In this document: piece after piece, positions 23,215-35,100 of the stretch
How the letters are laid out: every line of letters starts with the position of its first letter
Position numbering within the stretch: position 1 is the stretch's first letter
Assembly: GCA_003116995.1 (NCBI GenBank)
Contig: BDSL01000007.1
Coordinates: 1,736,001 to 1,800,000 of the forward strand
Length of the DNA: 64,000 nt
Source of the DNA: Yamagishiella unicocca
Lineage: Eukaryota; Chlorophyta; Chlorophyceae; Chlamydomonadales; Volvocaceae
Direction of reading: 5' to 3'
Position numbers and translations under genes: made by a program
Notes under the pieces: generated by a model
The model's input: only the letters and a program-made list of their open reading frames with translations
Told to the model about the DNA's origin: nothing
Databases searched by the model: none

Positions 23215-26200
23215 CTGGCGCAGCAGTATCGCGAACACGAAGGCGTACAGCACGAACACCAGGAACAGCGGCACCAGCGCACGGACCAGGCCGGAGATGA
23301 TGGCCTCGCCGGTGTGCGGCTCCAGTCCGCCCATGTCCAGCAGCTCGGTGATGGTGGCTCGGGAGCCGGAGTTGCGGTTGATGACGATGATGTAGCGCAT
23401 CACCGCGTAGGCGGCCTCGCCCATAGTGGACAGGTCAGACACGCGGTATCCGAAGCAGGTGGTGACCAGCACCAGCAACATGGCGAAGACGGTGCCGGCT
23501 ACCAGCAGCCAGTACACCAGCAGCGGCACCGCGCGCACGATGGCGCCGCCGATGACGGCCAGGTGCGGCTGGAAGGCCACGTACACCAGCAGCCGCACCA
23601 TGAGCATCAGAAGCACCACGGACTGGGAGGGGGCGATGCGGGAAAAGGGGGGGGCGCGGCGGCAGTAAGGTGGAGGGGGAAAGGTGCAGTACTGGTAGGA
23701 TACTGGTAGGGTGCCGAAAGTGGCGGATGGGTGGATGGGGATGGATGGGGGTTGATGGAGTGGGTGCATCGGCGGGGAGCAGCAGAAGGATCCGCTCCGA
23801 AACCCCACCCGCACCCCCCTCCTCCTGCCGGCCCCACCTGCAGTATGAAGTACAGGTACCAGGTGTTCTCCATGTTGTCCAGGTAGCCGTACATGTGGCC
23901 CAGGGACTGCAGCCCGGACTGATCGTCGGGCAGCAGCCAGCGGTAGTCGGCCCCCTGCTCGGGCATGTCCGGCTCCGTCATGTTGGCGGCGGTGACGGCG
24001 AGGCTGATGGAGTCGACGGACGGCGTCAGGTCGGAGCGGGTCTGGACGCTCTGCGGTGTGGAGGAGGGTGAGGAGCGACAAGGGGAAGCCAGCCAGCCGG
24101 GTGGCTTTCAGGGCTGTCCAGGGCGGAGCCTAAAAGTGATGGGCTGCAAAGGGAACGGGCCTTGAGGTCAGCGGGGGGCTAGGCCGAGAGACCCACGCAG
24201 GCGATTTTCGCGACCCTGGCCGCCACCATTGCGCACTCCCCCACCTCCCGCCGCACCCACCATCAGCTGGTTGGCCAGGTAGGGGTTCCAGCCCGACTCG
24301 TTCTTGCGCATCATGAAGAACCGCGCGGGCGCGGAAATGTCGGCGTCGTACACGTCGTACGTCGTGGCGGTTGGCGCCCCGGGGCTGAGGTTGAAGATGT
24401 ACCAGCAGAGGATCACCATGGCCGTCAGCATGATGCACCAGGCCACCACCTCCCAGCCCACCCAGAAGGGGGTCACGCGCCACATCCACCGCCGCTTCAC
24501 TCGCCGCTTGCGCTTGAACAGCTCCTCTGCGCAGCCAGGGACCAACACAGCGTGAGGCAGGTAGGGCAGAGGCTGAGGCCGAGCCCAAGGCCAAGGCTGA
24601 GGCTGCGCCGCAACACAGCTGCATCCAAAATCCGCCATGCGGATCCGGATCACGTGCCTGCTCTTACGTGTCCCGACCCGCCCTACCAAATGCGCCCCCC
24701 CCTCTGGACATCCACGGGTCTCCCTCGAACCCCCCCGGACACGGGTCCTCCTTGCAGCCCTCCGGACCTCCCCCACCCCGCACCCACCCGACGTCATGTG
24801 CTCCAGTGCCTCTCCCTCCTTGGCTCGCTGCATCAGCCGCTGGTGCTGCAGCGCTCGCGCAATGTCCAGCAGGGTGTTGGCGCCGTACAGGAACACGAAC
24901 AGCACCATGATCCAGTCGGGGATGAACAGCCAGTACTCGCGCTCGTTGATCGACACGCGGTAGTCGATGGCGGGGATGGTCTGGCGGGAGCGGAGGGGCG
25001 GGTGGGTGGGTGGGTGGGTTGGGGCGGGGCGGGGCGCGGAGAGGCGGACAAGAGCGGCGGGCTGAAAATAGCCCGAGGCATCCCGATTTCAGCCGCATGG
25101 AGGTCAGTCCAGGGCGAGAGGCACCGACACCGGCGATCACCGATGTTTAGGGTTTAGCATCGCAGAGCCGCAGCCCTGAGGGCCCCGCCGTACCCGTTAA
25201 CTCGTAACTGCCTCCCTCCCTCCTGCTCCCCTCCTCACCGTCATCCACTGCCGCAGCCGCACCACTCCGTCTCCCGTCCAGCTGAAGGTCGCCCGCCAGG
25301 TGCCGAACACCTTGTCGTCCGGGTTGTAGACCAGCAGGCGCGCAGCCATCTCCTGCGAGAAGGCGGGGCTGAGGAAGCGGCCGTCTTGCAGGTAGGTCAG
25401 CAGCTTGGAGGCGCGGGAGAGGCCGAGGCTGCGGGGGGGGAGGGGGGAGGGCAGGGAGAGTGGCGTAAAGACCGGTTACACGACATGGGTATGTACCGGT
25501 AATAGCTGGCGCATTGTCTTGTCTTCGGGGGTTCGAGGAAGACCCGTGGATGCCCGAAAACAGACGTTTTAGACGTTTTAGAACAGACGTTTTGAGGTGC
25601 ATGCTGGAGAACTGGGTGGGGTCTTGTCTTCGGGGAGGGGAGAGGGGAGGGGCACCGAAAGGGGCCTCGTGAGGTGCTGGGTTACTGAGTTGTGCGGGAG
25701 GGCGCGGCATAGCGGCATCCAAAGCTAAGACAGCCCCGAAAATGGCAAGCCCCTCCTCCGGACCGCCATTCCGCCCCACCGCCACCTGCCCCCGGCCCCC
25801 CCGCCGGCCCCCCCGGCCTCCTCACCGCGTGTCGAAGAAGATGGGGTACCCATCCTGCATCTCCGGCACCTCGTAGTGCGTGAAGCCGAATGGCATCTTG
25901 GCTGTGGAGATCTCGGTGTTCCCCTCGGAGAAGTTGTAGTAGGCCCAGGGGCGGCCAGCCACGTCGGCAGAGTAGAGCGCCGAGCGGCCGTCGAACACGG
26001 GGTCCTCGCCGATACCCCCCAGGTCCTTGAGATTGTGGGTGCTGCGGGGGGGGGAGGAAGGGGGTGACGGCAGGGAGGGGGAAGGGTGAACTCGCGTGAG
26101 AAGAGCGACCCCTAGGCCGGGTTTTGGGGGGATGAGATGTTGTGGGCGACTGGGGTGGTGGTGGTGGTGGCGGCGGTGGTGATGGTGGTGGTGGTGGTGG

Positions 26201-29104
26201 TGGTCCTAGCCGTCTGGGTCGGCGCGGCAGCCACAGCCGGAGCTGGTCGGGGCGGCAGGTGCGTCACTCACTTGTACTTGAAGCTGGAGCACTCGGATCT
26301 CAAGCTCGAGTACTTGCCCACGCAGCCGGCGGAGCCCGCACCCATGGCCATGTCAGCCAGCCGGTTGCGGACCTGGTGCAGCAGCAGCCCGCCGACAACC
26401 TGCGGGGGGGAGGAGGGCAGGAAGGCGAGGCAAGGGGGGGTCAGCTGCCTACGTTGAGTCGGATTCGTTAGGTCCGGCTGCCGCACCAGCCCCAACCAGC
26501 CACTCCGCCGCCCTCACTCACCCTGTTGCCGCGGGCGCCCACCATCCGGTTGCGCTCCGGAACCCCGCGCGAGTCGTACTTGATGGTAAGGCCCGCGGGC
26601 GGCTTGCCCGCAGCCACCTCCACCTCGTAGCCACCGAACTGCACCCGCGGCTGCACGCCGGGCGGGAAGTAGGCGGCCTCGGAGGCGGAGGCAGACACGG
26701 TGACGCTGCCGGCCTGGAGCCGCCGGTCGCGCACTCGCCCGTCGTCAGCTCCGTCCGACTCGGTCCTGAGCCCCAGCCAGCTGCTGCTGCTGCTGCTGCC
26801 GCCCCAGGAGGCTACTGCCAGAAGGCTGCGCCCCATGGACGCCAGCTGGGTCGCTGCCAGGAGGGAGTACCCGGAGGAGGTGGAGGCGGCGGGGGGCGGG
26901 GGGGCGGCGGTGCGGCCCGCGGCGATGTCGGCCAGCAGGGCCTCCCTGCCCGCCCGGTCCACGATGAAGGACAGCTTGAGGCCGCCACCCGAGCGCTGAG
27001 ACGGGGGGGGGAGAAGCCGGGGGGGGGAGGCGGGGGCGGGGGCGGGGGCGGGGCGGGGGCGGATCAGCGAGTGCTGGTGAGAGTGTGTTGATCTTTGGAA
27101 ATAATACGTCTTGGGGGGGTCGGCACCTCGCTCACACGACCGCGCAGCGCCTTCAACTCAACACCGATGACCTCTCGTTCCCTTACACCAGTACTGCGCA
27201 GCTTGCGCCCCTCTTGCTGCTCCTCCTTTCCCTGGCCGCCCCCCCCTTGCGCCGAAGACTATGCACCCGCTATTCTTCCCATGTCGAGTACCTGTAACCG
27301 GTTCTTTTTTGCAACCCCCCCCTCTGCGCCCCCACCTGGACGAGGCACTGCTTGTATGTGTCGTAGAACCAGTCGTCCTCCGTCAGCCCCAGCCCCTCCA
27401 GCAGCAGCGAGGTGGTGAGGCCCAGCCAGTCAGCCGCCTCGGTGGCCGAGGCCACACTGCCCTTGAGCAGCGCAGCCAGGGCGCCCAGCAGCGCCGCATT
27501 GGCGCTGTCGGCGGACTGCTGGGACAGCAGCTGGGCCACCACGGCGTCCGTGCGGTTCTCCAGCTCGGACATGTACGACACGGCCAGGGTCTGTGGGCGT
27601 GGCGGGAGGAGGGGCGAGCGGGGGAGGGGTGTGGGAGGGCGCGGCAGGGGGGAAGGGTTTGGGGGGCAGTACACTGCGCCGTGGCGGCGAGGAGGGGTTG
27701 CCTCGCTTGTGCCCGGCTAGGTGATGCCCTCACCCCTTTCGTAGTGCCGACCCGCGGGTCTCCTCTCAAGGACCTTCGCAGTTCACCCCCCCCCCTCCCC
27801 GTTCTTCTCTCCCCGCTCCCCGTTCCCCGCCGCACCTTGTACTGCTTGTACTGGTCCTCGTACTCCAGGTCCACCTGCGTGAACTTGTTCTCCAGGTTGT
27901 TGACGATGGAGGTGGCGTTGGTGATGTTGTTGACAAGGACCTAAAGGGAGGTAGAGGGACAAGGACGGGGTGTGGGGTGGGATGGCTGTCCGGAAGCGGG
28001 CCCGAAGTGCGGACTGAGCGGCTTCAAGGTAGATGCCAGCAGGGGACCAACACACACCACACCTCACTGCGCCCCCCACTTCCGGGCCAGTGGGTACCCC
28101 CCAATCCCCCCTCGCCGGGCCCCCCACTGCACGCCCCTACACAACCCCACCCTTCCCCCCGGTCCTCCCCCACCCCGCCCCAACGCACCCTGCCCAGCCG
28201 GTCCACATCCGCGATCAGCGACAGCATCACCGCCAGGGAGGTGTCGATCTCGGAGGGGGCATCCGACGCGCACTCGGACCCGCTGTTGGTGGCGTTGTTC
28301 TCGGGCGCGCAAATGGAGCTCTCCGCCAGCCGCCGCCTCCGCCCCCGGGTTGCTGCCGTCAGCGCCATCTCGTCCTGCACGTCCTCCAGCCGCCTGGAGA
28401 TGTCCGCCAGACCCGGGACCAGCTGGCCCACCAGCAGCTCGCGAATCAGGGTGCGGCGGCTGGGGGGACGGCTGGCCGCGTCACCGCGGGCGTCGCTCCC
28501 GGCTTCGGAGCCGACGCGGCCGCCAGAGGCTGCAGGGGAAGATTTAGCGACGAGGCCAGTACTCGGCTCGGCCAGTGTGGGCGACTGCGGGCTCTGGCTC
28601 TGATCGACGCCGCCGCCAGCGGCGGCGGTGAAGGTGGAGGATGAGGTGACGAGGTCGCCGTCGGCGGCAGTGGATGGGCTGCCGTCGCTGGCGTCGTCGT
28701 CGTGGTCTTCTTGTGGAGATGCCGCCTCTCTCGCCGCCTGCCGCAGCTCCTCGCTGAGGGGCATGTCGCGTGCGGGGCGGCCGTCCCGCGTGAACACCTT
28801 CCCCAGCACCGCCACCCCCGCCTGGAACTGCCGCTCCTCCTCCGCGGCCGCGGCCTCGTCCACCGGCATCAGCGTCACCCGGCCGCCCACACGGATGGAG
28901 GGCAGGCGGGAGAAGCGCTGGGTGCCGCCGACTGCGGGGACAACCGCAACAGCGGAGGTAGGCGGGGGGGAGGCCAGGCCGCTGAGGTCCTGGTCGGCGG
29001 CGGCGGCCTCGGCGGCCTGGCGCTGCAGGGCGGGCAGCACGTGCAACTGCCAGATGCGCGCGCCGATGGACAGAGCGGCGGCGGCGGTGATCTCGCCACC
29101 GGCA

Positions 29105-29142
<38 letters not shown>

Positions 29143-32100
29143 CAGCAGCGACTGGGTAGCGGCGGCGCCGAGCATCGCGCTGTGGATGTACGACGGCACC
29201 GGCACCGAAGGCATGGCGGGCGCTGGCGCGTGGCGGTGGGTGTGGTGCGCGGGGCTGCCGTGGGCTGCGGCGGGGGGGGCGGCTCCGGAGCGGGATTGGT
29301 GGTTTCGGGGCTCGTTGAGTCCGCCGACGACGTCATCCCGGTGCCGGCCGCTGGCGCCCCCGCCCCACAGCTCCAGGCTGCTAGGCAGGGCCACGGGGGC
29401 GCTGGCGCCGATGGTGCCGCTGATGGTGGCGGCCCCGCTGCTGCTGCTGCTGCTGCTGGTGAGGCGGCGGCGGCCGCTGTTGCCGGGGCTGCGTGCTCCC
29501 GGCGGCGGCGGGAAGTTGTCTGGCTCGTAGTAGGGCAGCACCTGAGGCACCGGGAAGTTGCCCTGCAGGCCGGTGGTGTACGTGAGGGTCACCTGGGGGA
29601 GGGGGGGGCAGAGGAGGGGGAGGGGCGGGGGAGGGGCGGGAGGGTAGAGGTTAGGGAGCAGGGCGGTGGTGGCTGTGGGAAGGGTGGGGATCAGGGGGCT
29701 GTGGTGGCTGCTGCTGCTATTGGCAGTGGCGCTCAGCGGTCCTCATGCCAGTGAAATGCGGAGCCAAGGATTGGCGGCCCCCCAGAGAGCCCCCAGCGCC
29801 ACCCGCTCACGTTGATTTCGCAGATGCAGTAGTTGGTGTCGAAGATGCCGTCGTCGGTGTTGGAGTTGATGATGGCGAAGCTGCTGCTGGCGGTCTTGAC
29901 GGTGCGCAGGTCCACACCGAAGCGCTGCAGCTGGGTGGTGATGAAGCTGCGGCTGAGAGTGGAGTTGGCCTGCGGGCGGGGGTGGGCGGGGGTGGCAGCA
30001 AAACCGGTTAGACGACAGGGACAGGACAGTTGGCTCATGGTCAGCGGACACCTATTTTGTGGGCGCATGCTGTAGCACTGGGTAGGCGGGGGGCGGGGGG
30101 GGGAGGAGCGCGGGGGGCCAGGAGGGCTTGTCAGGGAAGAAGACGCAACGAGGTCCCGGCCCCAGCCCCGGCCCAGCCAACAGTCTCCCATCCACCTGTC
30201 TCCCTGCTCCTCTCTGCCCCTTCCCTATTTAGATTAAACCGAACGAAGACCCCAAGCCCCAGGCTTATCGGCCCGTTCCCGCCACCCCTCTCCCCCTCTT
30301 TCCCCCCCCCCCAACACATACATGGGTTTCCTCTCACACACACACACACACCAGGCAAATAACCGGTTCTTTTCTGTACCCCCCCAAAGCCAAATACCTG
30401 TAGCTCGTCCACGAAGGCCTGTGTCTCGTTGCGCGCGTTCGACGCCGGCGCCGACATGTTGAACGACGGCGGCATCATGAACCAGATGTAGTTGATCGCG
30501 ATGGACTCCACCACAAAGTTCCAGAAGGCCTCGGTGGTGGCGCCCGTGGAGTCCGACACCGTGTAGCTGGGGAGGGAAGGGGGGGAGGAAGGGGGGGAGG
30601 GGAAGGGGGTGAGAGGAAGGGGGGGTGAGCGGAAGGGGAGGGGTAGGAAGGGGGGTGAGAGGAGGGGGGGTGAGAGGAAGGGGAGGGGTAGGAAGGGGGG
30701 TGAGAGGAAGGGGGCCAAGGGGGCCACGGAGGTCATGGGTGCTCAGCGGCCAGAAGGGTGTAGTGCCTACACGAGGACATGACGCCGCAAAAGCCGGGTG
30801 GTGGTGCTCTGCTAGCCAGCCAGCGGCGGTTGCCCCCCGCCCCCCCCCCCCCACACACACATCCCGCCTCACCGCAGCCGGTAGTTGCCCGGGAAGCACT
30901 TGCCCAACGTGAGCTGCTCGGGCTTGCAGCGCAGGCAGTTGTTGGGGTTGGGGTCGGAGCAGATGGTGGCGTCAACGACCTGGAGCGCGGGGGGGAGGAG
31001 GCGGCGACGGGGCGAGGGAGGGGAGGGGTTAGCTCGCGGGAGGGGAGGGGATGACGTCATCCCTAGCATGCGGGGGAGGGCGCCGACACTACACGCCCGC
31101 CCGCAACCCCAAGCAAGCGTCCGCGCCCCTGTGCCCCCATCCCCCTCGAAACCCCCTACCTTCATCGCCCTTGGTTTATCAGCCTTGAATTCGCAGGTGT
31201 TACTTGCCCGCACACAACTATTCGCCTCCCAGCCTCTCTGACCCCTGTCCCACACACAAACACACACGCGCACCCCCAGCCCCTCCCCCCCCACCGTGAT
31301 GTCCCCCGTCAGGTCTCCGTCCTCCGCGTCCGTGGCCACCGCTCCGCACGCCGCGTTGCTGACGAAGGAGGCGCAGGGGCTGAAGCTGATGGGCGCCGGC
31401 ACACCGAACGTGAGGAACTGAGTGATGTTGAGGACCGCGCCCGCAGCCGCAACCGGCGCCGTCTCCAGGGAGGTCCCGGGGGGCAGCAGCCGCAGCGTGG
31501 GCGCCGTGTTGCTGGCCACCTCGTCGGCAGTCATGAAGGTGGCGGTGCTGCAGGGTATGCTCCGACAGCTAGGGGGGGTAAGGGGGAGGGTAAGGGGGAG
31601 GGGGGAGGGGGGAGGGGATCGCAGGGGGTGGGGGGGTGGGGGGGCGGAAGACAGCGGGCAGTGGGCGGCCAGGTGGGACAGGATCGCGAATGTGAAGTTT
31701 GCAATCATGCATAGCGTACAGCGCCAGCGCAGCAGCTGCCGTTCCGACCCGGTGGTCAGCTCCAGCGCAGTGCATGTAAATTAATCATCACAATGTCGTC
31801 CCACGTGTACGGCAACAAATGAGGGGCCGTCAGCCCCTCCCCAGCGCAGCCTGCTCGCGGGCGGGCGCAGCTCACATGCCGTTGCAGTCGAAGAAGCCGG
31901 TGGGGCAGCGGCTGCCGATGAGGACGGTGCGGAAGGTGGTGTTGGACATGCGGGGGAAGCCACTGCGGGGGGGGAGCGAGGGATCGGGTGGGGCGGGGCT
32001 GGTTAGCTCCACCAAGAGGGCTGGGCTGCGGTCGCCGGTGCGCCGCACCCCATGCCTCACCCCAGGCATCCCAGCAGCAACTGTACGGCCTCCCTTTCCC

Positions 32101-35100
32101 CTCCCAACCCCGCCTGCCTGTAACCGGATCTTATCGCCCCCTCCCCTCCCCTCCCCTGCCCTCCCCGTCCCCTGCCCTCCCCCTCCCCCCCCGCCTGCCC
32201 TGCCCCGGCTGTCCCCGCACCTGTCGCAGGCCAGGAAGGTGACCAGGTAGGCGGTGCCCACGGTGGCGGAGGTGTCGACGCAGCCGCGGACCCCCTTGGA
32301 GGTGAACTCGTGGCCGCTGCAGTGGCTCGGCAGGCAGGTCAACAGGCACAGCTCGGGGGGGCACACGTACACCTGGGGGGGAGGAGAAGAGGGGGCCAGA
32401 GAGTCGGCAGGGGGCGAAGGCGGGGCGGAGGGTCGGCAGGTGAGGCGTGGTCGGCTGCGCTGGGGTGCAGTGAGGGTGGCGGCAGACAGGGCGCACCCCC
32501 CCGAGCCCACACCCTTCCTCACAGCTAGAGCGGGTCGTGTCTCAGCACACACATTTTAAAAGTTTTTTTGGATAAATAAACAATGTCAAACCTATTTTGA
32601 TTTAATAATGCTAAATGGTTAGATCGGGCCCCCCCCCCGTCGCCCGCCTGGTTCCAGCTCCCCCCCCCGACCGCTCACAGTGGCTGTGAGGTTGCCCTCC
32701 TCGGGGTCGTCCACGGTGGCGCCCAGCTCGCACATCAGGTTGGGAGGGTTGCCGTCGGAAGCCCTGCGTGGTGGAAGGGGGGGGAAGAGGGCGGGGACGA
32801 CGGGGGGAGAGGGGAGGAGGACGGAGGGGAAGAGGGGAGGGGGAGGGGTAAGGACCAGGACTGACAGTTGGCGGACAGCGAGGGGAGCACACGGGGTGAA
32901 GGGCCATGGTGGGCGGCTGCACCGCCGGACGAAGGGGCGCGTGACAGCGCCGTACAGTGTCGTACAATGCCGTACCTGCAGTTGCGCCAGGTGTAGTTCT
33001 GGGGCACCATGACAGTCTGCAGGGCGGGGGCGGGAGAGGAGGGGATGCAGTGGACCGGGGAGGGGGGTCGAGGTGGGGGTCATGGCCCCGGACCGCATAG
33101 GGGTCCAGATGGCCCTGGGGCTGCACTCGCCAGCCAGGTGCCAATTGACAGGCTGCGGTATCGCGTGAGTCAAGCTGTGTATCGGACTGCGCGGTTAAGA
33201 AATTGGGAGGCCAAGGGGAGGACGCAGCAGGGCCGTACCCCCCTTCGTAGTGCCGACCCACGGGTCTCATCTCAACCCCCCTTTCACCTCCCCCCCACCG
33301 CCCCTCCTCCAACCCACCTGCGGTATGAGGTCCGTAGTCACGAGGGTGATGGAGGGAGCCTCGTTGGCGGTCGTATCGGGGGGGCCGGTCTTGCCAAACT
33401 GCAGGGAGGGACCGGGGAGGTGGAGGGGGGGTTTCGAGGGGGAGGGGCGTCATGTTGCAGTCACAGCCACAGTAGTCGACTGTGCCGGCTCGCATAGGCC
33501 GGGTAGGCGCTAGGGGAGGGGATTAGCTGCCGGGTGGCGGCTCAGCCTGTGCGTGGCTCACCGTGCCGTTGTCGTCCAGCGAGTAGCAGCCCTCGTCGGA
33601 GCAGCTGCCGTCGGGGCACTGGATCTGCGGGGGTTGGAGGGGGGGCCAGCGGGGACAGAGGGGTGAGGGAGGCGGGGCAGGGGTCTCTTAGCCAGGCGGC
33701 GAGGGGGAGCGCTGCAACCCTCCGCAACAGGGCAATGTGCCCCGTCACCGCCCGCTTCGACCCCAATGCCTAGGCCGGTCAGCGCCTCCCCTGCCCCTCT
33801 CCGACCAGTCGGACCGAACGTGACGGAATGAGACCGCCCGTTACGGCCAGCCCCCCTCGCGGCTTTCCGCTGCCCTCTGTCCCCACCCCACTCCAGCCCC
33901 GCTCCCCGCCCCCCCACCCCTCTGCCCTTTGCTGTGTGCCGTAACCGGCTCTTCTCGCGACCCCGCCCTCCCCCGCGGTTTTATTTTATATACCCCCTCC
34001 CCCCGCCCCTTGGTTTGTCGGCCGTGGATTCGCGGATTTTCTCCTTAGCCCCCCCCTCCCCCGCGCACCTCTCCGTCGAGGCAAATCCTCATGACCAGCA
34101 CCTGCCGCACCAACGAGGCCGTCCCGCCCAGGCTGTCCGCGACTGTGTACGTGATGACGTGGCGCCCCGGGATCATGGTGGGCCCGAAGCCGCACGCGGA
34201 CAGACCCACGGCATCCCACAGCGAGTCCATGCCGGAGGCGGCCTTGTCGGCGCAGGCGCGGACCTGATGCCCGGGGGGGAGGGTTGCGGACAGAGAGGGC
34301 GGCGGAGGGGGGGGGATGAGGTGGGGTGAGGTGAGGGACGGCGGACACAGGTACACAACAAACCCTCCGCTGCCAGCCCCAGTTCGCTGCGGAGTCCTCA
34401 CCACCTACCCTTTCAGTGGCCTCTTTGACAGCAATTCCCCATGATCAAGCCCCCTTCGGACTGAACTCCCCCCATACACGCACACACACGCACACACGCG
34501 CACATGCATACACACGCACGCCTCCCTACACGCGGTAAAAAATTACAGACCCCGCCTCCTTGCACCAGACCAACGTCGGGTTTGTTCGTTTCCCGTGGAG
34601 TTTCGCTGCTAAGCGATAAATGAACCCTCCCGCACACCCCGGCCCCCCCGCTGCTCCCACCTTGTAGCTGATGTCGCCGTCCTCGGGGTCGGTTGCCACG
34701 ACACCCGTGTCGCACTGCGGCTGGCTGGGCTGCGGGCACTTGGCGTATGTCTGCGGCAGGAGGGAGGGGAAAACGGAAGGGGGGATGTGGCGGGGGGGCA
34801 GGGTGAGCCTCGAGTGCGGTGGCGCCTGCTCCCCTTGCACTCTTGCCCCAGCACCCAGCACCCAGCACCCAGCACCCAGCACCCACTCAATCCTCGCAAA
34901 TCTGCCAGCTGTATCCCCCAAGTCGTTGGTACCAAGTATTGGTGTTCATGGTAGCGGGGAGGCGGCCGCACCCCCGCTTTCCCGCTCCTGCTTCCCCCCA
35001 CCTGGTTGGCGTACAGCAGCACCAGGGGCCGCATGTCCTTCAGGCGAATGGTGGGCGGCACGTTGCTGATGACGGTGCTGGTGTCCAGTTGGTTCTGAGG

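Noticed and set aside
25146..25157. TTTAGGGTTTAG, telomere-like
   Set aside because: Fewer than two units in an intron; chance occurrence is sufficient. The Chlamydomonas telomere unit is TTTTAGGG.
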